This document shows positions 29,171 through 38,689 of a DNA stretch of 64,000 nt, piece by piece. How positions within the stretch are numbered: the stretch's first letter is position 1; every line of letters begins with the position of its first letter. Both the position numbers and the translations under genes were made by a program. Location: positions 1 to 64,000 of the forward strand of contig JASMDM010000071.1 of the NCBI GenBank assembly GCA_030752795.1, read 5' to 3'. The notes below the pieces were generated by a model that did no database searches, was not told the DNA's origin, and worked only from the letters and a program-made list of their open reading frames with translations. Origin of the DNA: SAR202 cluster bacterium (lineage in GTDB: Bacteria > Chloroflexota > Dehalococcoidia > Lucifugimonadales > UBA1123).

Positions 29171-31495
29171 ATGCGCTCTCCGTTGCTTGCATTAGTCAAG
29201 AAAGACATAAAAAGCTACTTCGACCAACCGGCCGCGTACATACTAATAGTACCGTTCGTTGCGATTCTGTCGTACGTGTACTTCTCGTCGGCGCTCCTCG
29301 CGGCGGAAGCTTCGCTGCGGCCCCTCTTCACGGTCGACTTCGCGATCGAGCGCCCTTCGTTGCCCTGGCTGCTGGCGATTTTCGTGCCCGCGGCCACGAT
29401 GAGGTTGATCGCCGAAGAGAACCGTGACGGCACACTTGAGCTTCTGTTGACCCACCCTATTCGCGGGTGGATCGTGTTGACGTCGAAGTTCATTGCCGGC
29501 TTCCTTTTCGTCGCTTTCGCAATCATTGCGACCCTCGGGATACCGATCGCGGTCGAGACCGCCGGCGATCTGGACGTCGGAGCAGCCGTCGGCCAGTACA
29601 TCGGCAGCTTGTTTCTCGCGGCGTCGTTCGTGTCGATCGGGTTGTTCACCTCGAGTCTGACGAGAAACCAGATCGTGGCGTTCATCGTCGGATTGTCCGC
29701 CACGATGATCCTGATGATCATGGGACTGGACATCGTCGCCGTAACCCTTCCGGGTCGCCTGGCAACGCTGTTGCAAGATCTCAGCCCGGTCACTCACTTC
29801 TCGAGCGTCGCTCGCGGCGTGATCCATTTACGGGACGTGCTGTACTTCGTCGCGCTGGTTTCGACGTTCCTAAGCGGGACGTTCCTGATGGTCCGCGGAC
29901 GAACGCTGAGCCACAAAACGGCCCAATATCGAAACCTACAACTCGGGACAGCGGGACTCATCATCGTCAGTCTGCTAATCGGTTGGTCCAGCACGGCCAT
30001 CGGGGGCCGCATCGACTTGACCGAGGATAAGCTGTTCACGATGAGCGACGCGACAGCGGACATCCTCAACGACCTGGACGACATCTTGACAGTGGAGCTG
30101 TTCCAATCCAAAGACCCGCCGGTGCAGGTGGCGCTTGTTTCCAGGGACGTGCGCGATTTCTTGGAGGACTTCGCCGACAGTTCCGGAGGAAAGGTCAAGC
30201 TGGTACACCGCTTCCCAGACGACGACGAGGTCGAAGCGCGCAAGGCGCAGGTCGCGGGAGTTCCGCCGGTCCAGTTCAACGTTCAAAGGCAAGGCGATCT
30301 CCAGATCACCACGGGATTCTTGGGCCTCGCGATGACCTACGTGGACCAGCGCGAAATCATTCCGTTCGTCAGAGCCGTGGACGGCTTCGAGTACATGCTC
30401 GCGGCGCGTGCGAACAAGATGCTCCAGCAGCAAAAAAAGACCGTCGCCTTCCTGACAGGCCACGGCGAATTGTCGCCGACGGCCGGATACAACTCGTTCG
30501 CGGGAAACTTGTCCGACACCTATGAGATCGTCGAAATCACCGAGGTCGAAGATGCGCCGGTTGATCTTGCCGGGATCGATGTCCTGGTCATAGCCGGGCC
30601 GTCGACCAACGTGCCCGAGGCGACGGTTGACCAGATTCGTACCTACATCGATGCCGGTGGCAAAGCGATGATTCTGATCGATTCGGCTCTGATCGATCAA
30701 GGGCAGCTGCTTGCGCAACCCAACCGCAACAGTTTCGCCAGCTTCGCCAACGAGTACGGCGTCATCGTCGAAAACGACATCGTGTTCGACAAGGAGTCCA
30801 ATGAAACACTTTCTTTCAGCACCCAACTCGGAAGCGTGTTTCTCCCCTACCCCTTCTGGATGCGGGTTCAGGTGGTCGACAAGAAACTCGCAGGCGACGT
30901 TGAGTCGGCCTTGTTGCCTTGGGCCAGCTCAATCGGCATCTCGGAGGCGGCCCGAGCGAGAATTGAGGTTGTGCCACTACTCGAGACATCGGCATTTGCC
31001 GCGATCGATTTCGCCTACGGCGATGTCCGGCCCAACTCGCCGATTTTGGATCAGGTTGACGACAGCAACCAGTTTCAAAGTTTGATGGGGGTCGCCGTAG
31101 CCAACAAAACGGACAGCGATACCGGATTCAGGCTCGTGGTCGTGGGCAACTCGATCTGGTTGAGCGACCCAATTTCGGAACGGTCGCCTCAGAACCTCGC
31201 ACTGGGACTGAATCTCATCGACTGGCTCGCCCAAGAAGACGCTCTGGCGGCGGTACGGTCGAAAGTCGTGACACAGCGCCGATTGCTGTTCTCATCCGAA
31301 ACCCACGAGAACGTCGCGCGTTGGGCCAATGTTGGCGGAGTGCCGCTCCTTCTGATAGCGATCGGCCTTCTTAGGTCCGCCCGCAGGCGCAAGTTCGGCG
31401 TCTCGCTGTATGGTCAAGCACGCTCGTCATTGGGACGAGGTCGTCGGAGGGACCGAACCGATGACAATCGCGATTCCGAAGGCGACCCGGAATGA
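29171..31495 (+). CDS. Fused ABC-2 permease and GldG-like auxiliary protein
   Basis: A 774-residue fusion. Residues 1 to about 240 form a GldF/ABC-2 permease with about six transmembrane helices and the EENRDGTLELLLTHPI loop. A further helix (about 257-275) leads into a large extracytoplasmic GldG/ABC-auxiliary domain with LTEDKLFTMSD, FLTGHGELSP and VLVIAGPSTN. A final helix (about 715-735) and a basic tail close the protein. In Bacteroidetes the two are separate genes. Together with the ATPase it should form the membrane part of an exporter. Its 3' end overlaps the next start in ATGA. Confidence 0.87.
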   Translation: MRSPLLALVKKDIKSYFDQPAAYILIVPFVAILSYVYFSSALLAAEASLRPLFTVDFAIERPSLPWLLAIFVPAATMRLIAEENRDGTLELLLTHPIRGWIVLTSKFIAGFLFVAFAIIATLGIPIAVETAGDLDVGAAVGQYIGSLFLAASFVSIGLFTSSLTRNQIVAFIVGLSATMILMIMGLDIVAVTLPGRLATLLQDLSPVTHFSSVARGVIHLRDVLYFVALVSTFLSGTFLMVRGRTLSHKTAQYRNLQLGTAGLIIVSLLIGWSSTAIGGRIDLTEDKLFTMSDATADILNDLDDILTVELFQSKDPPVQVALVSRDVRDFLEDFADSSGGKVKLVHRFPDDDEVEARKAQVAGVPPVQFNVQRQGDLQITTGFLGLAMTYVDQREIIPFVRAVDGFEYMLAARANKMLQQQKKTVAFLTGHGELSPTAGYNSFAGNLSDTYEIVEITEVEDAPVDLAGIDVLVIAGPSTNVPEATVDQIRTYIDAGGKAMILIDSALIDQGQLLAQPNRNSFASFANEYGVIVENDIVFDKESNETLSFSTQLGSVFLPYPFWMRVQVVDKKLAGDVESALLPWASSIGISEAARARIEVVPLLETSAFAAIDFAYGDVRPNSPILDQVDDSNQFQSLMGVAVANKTDSDTGFRLVVVGNSIWLSDPISERSPQNLALGLNLIDWLAQEDALAAVRSKVVTQRRLLFSSETHENVARWANVGGVPLLLIAIGLLRSARRRKFGVSLYGQARSSLGRGRRRDRTDDNRDSEGDPE

Positions 31496-32448
31496 AGAGC
31501 AAACAGCTAGGCTACGTCTTGATGGCGCTCATCGCGGTGGGCATCGCGGGTTTGGTCTTCAGGGTGGTCGCCCTTGGATCGGACGAGACGGTGCTCGAAG
31601 GACTTGTACAGGTATCGTCCGAGGCAAGCGACAAGGTCGTGATCCAACACGGCGAGAGGATGACCGAGCTCATTCGACTCGGCGACACCGAAACCGGGTA
31701 CGGTTGGTTCGCGGACGACGAAGCCGTATTCGAGCCAAAACTGAATCAATTCTGGCTGGCGGTCTCAGACTTTTACGATGCGCAGCTTGTGGCCACGAAT
31801 CCGGCCAACCACACGCGAATGGGCGTGGCGGATGACCAGGGGATCGAGGTGTCGTTTTTCCAGGACCGCAGGTCGTTGCAGGAGAAGTTGATCGTAGGAA
31901 TCTGGAAGCCCGATGTCCGTCTCTGCTACGTGAGGCGCGCCGGCAAAGACGACGTGTTCGGAATCCCTTGCGCTCAGGGCAACACGTTCACGCCGGAGCC
32001 GGACGGTTGGAAGAATCCGGTGGTCGCCGCCATCCCGCCCAACGAGGTCGAAAGCCTCGAGTTCACATACGGTTCCGAGCAGTTCCTGATCGCGCCTGAC
32101 CCCAACGGCGAGTGGTTGATAATATTCCCCGAGGGGCAGGCCGAACCCGCCAATCCCGCTGCGATCAACAGTGTGCTCGGATCGCTCCAGCTTCTACTCT
32201 CGGCGGGTTTTGCCGATGACCGGGAAACAGAAGGCCTCAACTTCGCGGCGCCGGATGCAATGGTGCGCATCAACACGGTTCCGGATGGTTCGACCCCCAC
32301 AACTCGCCTGCGGTTCTTGAATCGCGACGATCTGACCCTCTACCTGGCGATCCCTAGCATCTCGACCGTATTCATCGTCGAAAAACAGCGTGTTGCCGGG
32401 TTGTTGTTGACCGCGCAGGATTTCCTGTTGGACCTCAGCGGACGCTAA
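31492..32448 (+). CDS. DUF4340 domain membrane-anchored protein
   Basis: A 318-residue protein with one N-terminal membrane helix (about residues 7-28) and a repeated beta-rich domain on the outside, including YGWFADDEAVFEPK and a second DPNGEWLI unit, as in DUF4340 proteins that accompany GldFG-type exporters. The ATG overlaps the preceding stop by 4 bases, so translation is coupled. It is presumably an accessory subunit of the exporter. Confidence 0.8.
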   Translation: MKSKQLGYVLMALIAVGIAGLVFRVVALGSDETVLEGLVQVSSEASDKVVIQHGERMTELIRLGDTETGYGWFADDEAVFEPKLNQFWLAVSDFYDAQLVATNPANHTRMGVADDQGIEVSFFQDRRSLQEKLIVGIWKPDVRLCYVRRAGKDDVFGIPCAQGNTFTPEPDGWKNPVVAAIPPNEVESLEFTYGSEQFLIAPDPNGEWLIIFPEGQAEPANPAAINSVLGSLQLLLSAGFADDRETEGLNFAAPDAMVRINTVPDGSTPTTRLRFLNRDDLTLYLAIPSISTVFIVEKQRVAGLLLTAQDFLLDLSGR

Positions 32449-32762
32449 GCGCGAGCATCGCCTTCTGCGTGGTGCTAGCCAGTCTGCCTATCGTTCCCTC
32501 TCGATCCGATCGAGATTTCTCTGTGCGCGAAAACTCGGCGCGGCGAGCCGATGTGAGCTCAAAGAAATCGGTCGGACCCCGTCAGAGATCACAGTCGGAC
32601 TGTACACGTCGTTTCCGTTACGCTTGGAGCCGTGTGGGTGTTGGGCGCACCGATATCGAAGTATCGATTCGACTGTGTGAGGAACGAACTCGACGCGTTC
32701 TTGGACGCAACCAGCGCGTATCGTACGGTTATTGCGGTTCCGGACGGGTTCGAAAGAGCAGG
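32449..32762. other. Intergenic region between convergent genes
   Basis: A short plus-strand open frame (32632-32835) overlaps the plsY 3' end and has no recognised domain, so it is not called. No clear terminator hairpin is seen. Confidence 0.4.
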
Positions 32763-33425
32763 CTACTTCGCGAGTTGTTCGGCGGCTCCCGCGATCTCGG
32801 CACCGGGCATCGCGCCTCGGCGTCGGCGGGCATGACCCAGAACAGCATGTCCGAATGCGATGAACGCCAGCGTTCCCATCGCGAACATGGTTCGCATGTC
32901 GCCGAGGTTCATGGCGTTGATGATCGCGATGCTCACGTAACCGGAGATGACGCTCATCAGCGAGGTGTACGGCATCTTTTGGCCGCCAAAAGCTACGATG
33001 CCGGCGATTGCGACTCCGATAAATCCCGCGATCCCGAACACCGCCAAGGTCGCGCCGCCCAGTGTCGCCAGGCCATCGCCCCCGCGGAGCCACGTGAACA
33101 CGGAGTTCCAGTGCCCAACAACGGCGCCGGCTGCCGGCACCACGATCCACGGGCCTTCGACTCCCAACGCTTGGGCGATGACGACCGCAAGAATGCCTTT
33201 CGCGAGATCTCCGAGGAACACGATCGAGCCCGAAATGCGCCCGACCGACTTCATGACGTTGGACGATCCGGCCAACCCGGTTCCGGCTGCGAAAATATCG
33301 ACGCCGCGTCGGCGGCTTAACCGATCGGCCAAGGGCAGAGCGCCCAGGGTGTATGCAATGACCGTCGCCAACAGCAGGCTTGATATGTCGACGGAGTTCA
33401 GAACTGTACTAACCGAATCCAACAA
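32763..33425 (-). CDS. plsY: PlsY-like acyl-phosphate:glycerol-3-phosphate acyltransferase (divergent)
   Basis: A 220-residue membrane protein with about six helices and the PlsY layout: ADRLSRRRGVDIF, DLAKG, and GHWNSVFTWLRGGDG. In PlsY these enclose the active site, and acylphosphate is transferred to glycerol-3-phosphate. Two signature segments deviate: the phosphate loop GSGNxGATN reads GTGLAGSSN, and GGKG reads GGDG. It could be a diverged paralogue with altered activity. The TTG start has an excellent GGGGAGG site 7 bases upstream. Confidence 0.75.
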   Translation of the reverse strand: MLDSVSTVLNSVDISSLLLATVIAYTLGALPLADRLSRRRGVDIFAAGTGLAGSSNVMKSVGRISGSIVFLGDLAKGILAVVIAQALGVEGPWIVVPAAGAVVGHWNSVFTWLRGGDGLATLGGATLAVFGIAGFIGVAIAGIVAFGGQKMPYTSLMSVISGYVSIAIINAMNLGDMRTMFAMGTLAFIAFGHAVLGHARRRRGAMPGAEIAGAAEQLAK

Positions 33426-33731
33426 TCAACCTCCCCTACGGTAGCGCTCTGTGATGATTGTAACGACTGCCCATCCGAGTAGCAATACCGGACCGTGCCT
33501 GAGATCGACGGTTCGCAGGTCGAGTTTCGCATGAATTTCGGCGCCCGGTGGGATCAGTTCGAAAACGGAGATGGGCGCAGCCGGACTGGACGCGCAAGTT
33601 GGTAGGCGTCAAATGGGTGACAAGCTCAGCAATTAACGAGTTATTGAGAGAATGTCAGAGCTTTATCCCGGTCGTGAGACAGCGTCGCCGGAAGACATCG
33701 ATTTCGATGCTCACCAGGACACCAGCGATGA
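33426..33731. other. Intergenic region with no recognised gene
   Basis: These 306 bases lie between plsY and the end of the corrinoid operon. Small plus-strand frames here overlap the cobQ 3' end in antisense and lack start signals. Confidence 0.4.
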
Positions 33732-35261
33732 CTACTTCGTCATCATCGTCCGGATCGCGTCCATGTCGAGATTCGCGCGCGCCAAATCGGCGAGCTTGTC
33801 GAACTCACCTTCTTGTGAGAACGTCTCGTCTTCGAAGCGCAGGGTGCGTCCGGAGCGTCGGGCCAGGTTCTCCAGTATCAGACGCCTGACTCGCGTATTG
33901 GCGAAAATGCCGTGAGTGTAAGATCCGAGCACCCAGCCGTCCTCACTGGAGTAACCTATTGCACCCACAGCGGACTCGCCAGACCTTGATCGGACCGTGA
34001 TCGCGGGAGCAGCTTTGCGATGTTTAGCGTCCGAGACGGCTTGTGTTTCGCCCATGTGAATCTCGTAGGCGTCGAATCGGACACCCTGGGCGCCCTCGAG
34101 CAATCCCCGGCCGTCCGTGACCTCGGCTATCACTCGGTTCGTTCGCTTTTCCTCTCCGAAGCGCGTGGCGACCGGCAGCAGGTCGAGACCGAGGACCGTG
34201 CCCAGGCTAGACTCGAGACCCGTCGGGTCCGATATCGCGCCGCCCAGCATCTGCATGCCACCGCACACGCCCATCAACGCGGTTCCGGACGACGCCAAGT
34301 TCGCTATCGTTTCGGCCATTCCGCTCCGACGCAAATGCGCCAGGTCGTCCGCTGTCGTTTTGGTTCCGGGAATGATGAGCAAGTCAGGCTGCCCGATTTG
34401 ACTGGCGTCACGCGCGTAAGTCAACTCGACGCAGCCTTCGCGGGCCAACGGATCGAAGTCGTCGAAGTTGGCGATGTGCGGCAACACGATCACGACAACC
34501 TTGACTGAGTCCGAGTCGCCACGTCCAACGGAGACTTGCGCCGCGCTCGCCGCGTCCTCTTCCGGGACGTAGATGTCGTGGAAGTACGGCAACACGCCGA
34601 CGACCGGGATGGCGGTCAGACCTTCGATCTGCCGTAGCCCCGGTTCCAGCAAAGTGACGTCGCCTCTGAACTTGTTGATCACGAATCCGCCGACCAACGC
34701 CCGTTCGCGGTCTGCCAGCAGCGATACGGTTCCGTATAGGGAGGCGAATACACCGCCCTTGTCGATGTCTCCGATTAGCAGCACCGGCGATTTCGCGTGC
34801 AGTGCGACCTCCATGTTCACGATGTCGCCTTGGCGCAGGTTGATCTCCGCAGGACTTCCCGCCCCTTCCACGACCACGACATCGTACTCGGCGCGGAGCC
34901 TGTCCAGCGCCGAAGTCACGACGCCCCAAAGCCTGGCTTTGCGATTAGGGTAATCTTTCGAGTCCAGTGTCCCGTCCGGGTGGCCCATGACCACGAGTTG
35001 CGACCGGTGGTCGGCCTCGGGTTTGAGCAAGATCGGGTTCATGTCGACAGTCGGGTCGATTCCCGCGGCCTCGGCTTGGACCACCTGCGCTCGGCCGATC
35101 TCGAGTCCGTCTGGAGTGACGCCGGCGTTCAAGGACATGTTCTGCGCTTTGAACGGCGCGACCCGGAGGCCGTCTTGCAGAAAGATCCGGCACAGAGCCG
35201 ATACCAGCACACTCTTGCCGACGGACGATCCCGTTCCCTGCACCATGATGATCTTCGACAT
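33732..35261 (-). CDS. cobQ: Cobyric acid synthase (glutamine-hydrolysing)
   Basis: A 509-residue enzyme that amidates four carboxyl groups of adenosylcobyrinate a,c-diamide. The N-terminal dethiobiotin-synthetase-like domain shows QGTGSSVGKS (ATP loop) and PFKAQNMSLNAG. The C-terminal class I glutamine amidotransferase domain shows the nucleophile Cys in MGVCGGMQMLGG and the catalytic His in GSYTHGIF. The ATG at 35261 overlaps the TGA of btuD (TGATG). It is the last gene of the riboswitch-controlled operon, linking uptake of corrinoid precursors with their completion. Confidence 0.95.
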   Translation of the reverse strand: MSKIIMVQGTGSSVGKSVLVSALCRIFLQDGLRVAPFKAQNMSLNAGVTPDGLEIGRAQVVQAEAAGIDPTVDMNPILLKPEADHRSQLVVMGHPDGTLDSKDYPNRKARLWGVVTSALDRLRAEYDVVVVEGAGSPAEINLRQGDIVNMEVALHAKSPVLLIGDIDKGGVFASLYGTVSLLADRERALVGGFVINKFRGDVTLLEPGLRQIEGLTAIPVVGVLPYFHDIYVPEEDAASAAQVSVGRGDSDSVKVVVIVLPHIANFDDFDPLAREGCVELTYARDASQIGQPDLLIIPGTKTTADDLAHLRRSGMAETIANLASSGTALMGVCGGMQMLGGAISDPTGLESSLGTVLGLDLLPVATRFGEEKRTNRVIAEVTDGRGLLEGAQGVRFDAYEIHMGETQAVSDAKHRKAAPAITVRSRSGESAVGAIGYSSEDGWVLGSYTHGIFANTRVRRLILENLARRSGRTLRFEDETFSQEGEFDKLADLARANLDMDAIRTMMTK

Positions 35262-36109
35262 CAATCGCTGTCCCGCAATGGCGCTGCTCCGCTCGTCCGC
35301 GCGCCTACAACCACCGGCGTGCCCGTGTCGGGATGGGACATCACGCGCACTTTCGTGCCGTACACGACCTCGATGTTCGCCTCGGTGAGCACTGCTTCCG
35401 GGGAACCTTCGGCAAAATTCCGACCGCGGTGGATGATCACGATCCGGTCACAGAACTGCGCGGCCAGCGTGAGGTCGTGCATCGCGACCACCACGGCCCC
35501 TTCGGCCTCGCTCCGGAGATCGCAGAGCAGCTCCATTACCGCAGGTTGGTGAGCGATGTCCAGGTTGGACGTCGGCTCATCCAACAACATGACCGGCGCC
35601 TGTTGTGCCAGAGCCAGCGCGATCAGGACTCGCTGTTTCTCGCCGCCGGACAGGTTTTCGAATCTTCGTTGAGCAAGGTCGGCGGTCCCGGTGAGCTCCA
35701 TCGAGTGCAGGGCGATCTCCGCATCGCCGCGGCCTTCCCACTGCATCAAGCCCAGGTGGGGGTTGCGTCCGAGCAGAACCAGGTCGAACGCCGTCAAACC
35801 CATCGGAGTGCGTGGGTCCTGTGGCACCACCGAGATGAGCCGCGCTCGCTCGGATGTCGGCATCCGTCCGGTTTCCTGACCGAAGATCTCGATGCTGCCC
35901 GCCGACGCCCGAAGCACGCCGCTCAGCAGCTTCAGAAGCGTCGTCTTTCCGGTGCCGTTCGGACCGACCAGTCCGACGAGCTCGCCTCTCGCCGCGCGAA
36001 AGTCGAGGCCGTCCAACACCGCCCTGTCGTCGTAGGCGAATCGCAACCCGTGCACAGACAGGGCTCGCAACGTGGACGATTTCGCTAATGTGTGGGTTTT
36101 TGTGTTCAA
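35261..36109 (-). CDS. btuD: Corrinoid ABC importer ATPase (BtuD-like)
   Basis: A 282-residue ATPase of the FecE/BtuD group: Walker A GPNGTGKTT, signature LSGGEKQRV, Walker B VMLLDEPTSNLD and the switch His in AMHDL. It starts 14 bases after the permease stop and its own stop overlaps cobQ. The TTG at 36109 has no clear ribosome-binding site, so the true start may be a little further in, before the ALSVHGLRFAYDD strand. The corrinoid assignment rests on the upstream cobalamin riboswitch and on cobQ. Confidence 0.88.
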   Translation of the reverse strand: MNTKTHTLAKSSTLRALSVHGLRFAYDDRAVLDGLDFRAARGELVGLVGPNGTGKTTLLKLLSGVLRASAGSIEIFGQETGRMPTSERARLISVVPQDPRTPMGLTAFDLVLLGRNPHLGLMQWEGRGDAEIALHSMELTGTADLAQRRFENLSGGEKQRVLIALALAQQAPVMLLDEPTSNLDIAHQPAVMELLCDLRSEAEGAVVVAMHDLTLAAQFCDRIVIIHRGRNFAEGSPEAVLTEANIEVVYGTKVRVMSHPDTGTPVVVGARTSGAAPLRDSD

Positions 36110-36125
36110 GTAAGCATATCCGTGG

Positions 36126-37226
36126 TCACAATCCGACCGTGCTTCGCTTGCGCAGCAGATACAGGAAGAACGGAGCGCCGCAGAACGCGGTCACGATCCC
36201 GACAGGCAGTTCCGCGGGGCTTACGATAGTTCTGGCCACGAGGTCAGCGAGGATGAGGAATCCGGCTCCGACCAGCGCGGACATTGGCAACAAGAACCGA
36301 TAGTCGCCGCCCCAGGTGAGTCGCACCACGTGTGGAGCAACCAAGCCGACGAAACCGATTAGTCCGCTGAACGATACTGCCGCTGCCGTCGCCAGAGTAG
36401 CCGATCCGACCAGCAGCAGCTTGGTCCGCTCGACGCTTACGCCGAGTTGCGCCGCGTGATCCTCGTCGAGTTGGAGGACGTTGAGTATCCGGCCATATCC
36501 CGCGAGTAGCGCGGCCGCGGGCACGAGGTACATCAATACCACGGCGCTGTGGCTCCACCTGGCCGAGATGAATCCGCCGAGAAGCCAGCTCAGCAATGGG
36601 CGCAGGTCCGGGTCGCTTCGCACCATCAGCAGACTGGTTACCGCGCCCGCCAGCGAGGCGATGGCAACGCCTGCCAGGATCAGAGTGCTGAGGGGAGTTT
36701 CGCTTGAGCGGCGGGCGATCATGTACGCGAGCGACACCGCGCCGAGCCCTCCGGCAAACGCGGCGATTGGCAGCAGACTCAACGTGCCTACCATCAACGG
36801 CACGCCGGTGATGAGCACGATCGTGGCGCCGAGCCCTGCTCCGGACGCCACGCCGATGAGATACGGATCGGCCAGCGGGTTTTTGAACAACCCCTGATAC
36901 GCGGCTCCGGAAGTGGCCAGAGCCGCACCGACGATTCCCGCCAGCACAACCCTGGGCAACCGGAGTTGCATTAGAATCGTCTCCGAAGTCGCCGGCCAGT
37001 CGGCGATTGGATCGAGGAAAGGAAGCTTCGATGCCAGAATCTTCGCGACGGTGACCGGCGGGATGCCGACAGAGCCCCGACTCACCGCAAAGATCGCGAG
37101 CAACAAGACGACCGCCGCGGCTGCGACGAGACGCCACCACGGGTAACGCAGCCCGACCGAGACCGGTATCGGCCTGCTGCCGCTTTCGGGGGCTCTCGCT
37201 CCCAACTCCCGTGTCGACTGACTCAA
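36126..37226 (-). CDS. btuC: Corrinoid ABC importer permease (BtuC/FecCD family)
   Basis: A 366-residue permease with about ten membrane helices and the family motifs LPRVVLAGIVGAALATSG, FKNPLADPYLIGVASGAGLGA and LIGFVGLVAPHVVR. It forms the channel of a B12 or cobinamide importer. The TTG at 37226 was preferred: it is preceded by GGGGAAG and clears the stop of btuF by 26 bases; a longer reading from 37280 would overlap btuF. Confidence 0.88.
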   Translation of the reverse strand: MSQSTRELGARAPESGSRPIPVSVGLRYPWWRLVAAAAVVLLLAIFAVSRGSVGIPPVTVAKILASKLPFLDPIADWPATSETILMQLRLPRVVLAGIVGAALATSGAAYQGLFKNPLADPYLIGVASGAGLGATIVLITGVPLMVGTLSLLPIAAFAGGLGAVSLAYMIARRSSETPLSTLILAGVAIASLAGAVTSLLMVRSDPDLRPLLSWLLGGFISARWSHSAVVLMYLVPAAALLAGYGRILNVLQLDEDHAAQLGVSVERTKLLLVGSATLATAAAVSFSGLIGFVGLVAPHVVRLTWGGDYRFLLPMSALVGAGFLILADLVARTIVSPAELPVGIVTAFCGAPFFLYLLRKRSTVGL

Positions 37227-37252
37227 GTCACTTCCCCATTCACGGCAATGCG

Positions 37253-38371
37253 TTACTCGAACAAAGCCGGATATACCCACTTGGCCAAGTCCTCGATGCC
37301 CCTAACGAATCGAGGACTCGCTATGCTCAGCGCATCCGAACTCGGCACATAGATAGCCTCGTTCTGGACGGCTAAGACTCCCGCAAACGCAGGGTTAGAG
37401 CTGATGTTGTCACCGTATGACGCGATGATGATGGCGGGGTCGCTTTCGATGATCACTTCCGGACTCAACTGTGCGTAGTTCGTGATCTCGGCGGCGATGT
37501 TCTCCAACCTGAGCAGATCGAACACCTGCTGAATCAGCGTGCCCTGGCCTGGCGTCCAGAGGTCGCCTTCATCCTGGAACACCGTGGGCCCGCCTCCGAA
37601 TTGCTCCATCGTTTCGGCCACGGCCGCGACCCTGGTTTCAAAATCGGCTGCAACGACCTCGGCGGCCTCGGGATTGCCGACGATGTATCCCCAAAGCCGT
37701 GTCCTGTCCGCCACCTGATTGAAGTCGTCATTCAGCGTTGCCAGGTAGAAGACTTTCAGCCCGGCGCGTTCGAGGTCTTCTTTGAACGTGTCGAAAAAGA
37801 TGAAGACGAGGTCGGGTTCCAGTGCGACCGTCGTCTCAATGTCCATGCTGAATGCGCCACCCAATCGTGGCACGTCGGCGGCTTCCGGCGGGTAGAACAC
37901 GAAGTCGTGAGTGCCAATGACCCGGTCACCCTCTCCGATGGCGAACAGAATCTCGACAACGGCTGAATCGAATGCGACGATGCGTTCCGGCGGCTTTTCG
38001 AAGACGAGCTCGTCTCCGTTCGAGTCCGTGATGGCCAGCGGGTACGTCGCAGGCACGACGGCCGGCTTGGGCTCGGGCGTAGGCAGAGGGACCACGACGA
38101 CTGTTGCGACCGGCGCTCGCGTGGGCGCCGCCGTGGGCGCGGGAAGCGCGGTGGCCGCCGGTGCTGCGGCGATCGGAGCCGCTGGGAGCTGGGGCGGTTG
38201 CGGTTGTGATGCCGCCGCGGCGGCAATCGGAGTTGGCAATCCGGCTGACGGTGCAGCAATCGCCGGGGCGCTCGGTTGTGCGGGTGCAACCGGCTCCGGT
38301 TCTGTGCCGCTGCAAGCAGTCAAACCCAACACGACCAGCCCAAGAACAAGAACGATGATACGTAGCTTCAC
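37253..38371 (-). CDS. btuF: Corrinoid-binding lipoprotein (BtuF-like)
   Basis: A 372-residue substrate-binding protein. A lipoprotein signal (lipobox LTAC) is followed by a long Pro/Ala-rich tether (about residues 25-110) and a class III helical-backbone binding domain: PPERIVAFDSAVVEILFAIG, LEPDLVFIF and ESDPAIIIASYG. It should capture cobalamin or cobinamide outside the membrane for BtuCD. The GTG start follows GGAGGAA. It is the first gene after the riboswitch, and the order F-C-D-cobQ runs with short gaps or overlaps. Confidence 0.88.
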   Translation of the reverse strand: MKLRIIVLVLGLVVLGLTACSGTEPEPVAPAQPSAPAIAAPSAGLPTPIAAAAASQPQPPQLPAAPIAAAPAATALPAPTAAPTRAPVATVVVVPLPTPEPKPAVVPATYPLAITDSNGDELVFEKPPERIVAFDSAVVEILFAIGEGDRVIGTHDFVFYPPEAADVPRLGGAFSMDIETTVALEPDLVFIFFDTFKEDLERAGLKVFYLATLNDDFNQVADRTRLWGYIVGNPEAAEVVAADFETRVAAVAETMEQFGGGPTVFQDEGDLWTPGQGTLIQQVFDLLRLENIAAEITNYAQLSPEVIIESDPAIIIASYGDNISSNPAFAGVLAVQNEAIYVPSSDALSIASPRFVRGIEDLAKWVYPALFE

Positions 38372-38446
38372 TGAGTTTCCTCCTCATTTTCCGAATGAGG
38401 TCCGGAGCGGCCACGTCCCACCAGGATGCCAATATTAGTCGGCAAC

Positions 38447-38479
38447 AAAAAACCCGCTTCAGTTGAGGAAGCGGGTTTT
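38447..38479 (-). terminator. Intrinsic terminator of the cobalamin riboswitch
   Basis: On the minus strand AACCCGCTTC pairs with GAAGCGGGTT around a 7-base loop, followed by a run of Ts. It lies directly after the riboswitch and about 75 bases before btuF, the expected expression platform for ligand-induced termination. Confidence 0.88.
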
Positions 38480-38489
38480 GGCGGAAATG

Positions 38490-38640
38490 CGGCAGTTTCC
38501 CGTACCTTTCCTCGAAGGCCAGAACATGGACGGGAGCTGTGGACCGGGCTCGCCCTGATTACTCAGGACCTACCGTTGCGGGACAGCGCCGGACTTTGAC
38601 CGGCTTCCTCATTCGAGCCTTCCGTGAAGGCACTCCCACC
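38490..38640 (-). promoter_or_regulatory. Cobalamin (adenosylcobalamin) riboswitch
   Basis: Read on the minus strand, the leader contains the B12-box signature: GGAAGCCGGTCAAAGTCCGG followed by CGCTGTCCCGCAACGGTA (about 38570-38609), with flanking helices (GTGCCTTCACGGAAGGC at the 5' side). Binding of a cobalamin should favour the terminator at 38447-38479 and switch off btuF-btuC-btuD-cobQ. This is the main evidence that the ABC importer carries corrinoids rather than iron siderophores. Confidence 0.93.
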
Positions 38641-38689
38641 ACGTATATTTAGTTTTTAACCCGTCCGGCGTTTCCGAACGGCTTCGATA

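Noticed and set aside
32632-32835. A small plus-strand gene between the DUF4340 gene and plsY
   Set aside because: It overlaps the plsY 3' end in antisense, lacks a ribosome-binding site and shows no family likeness.
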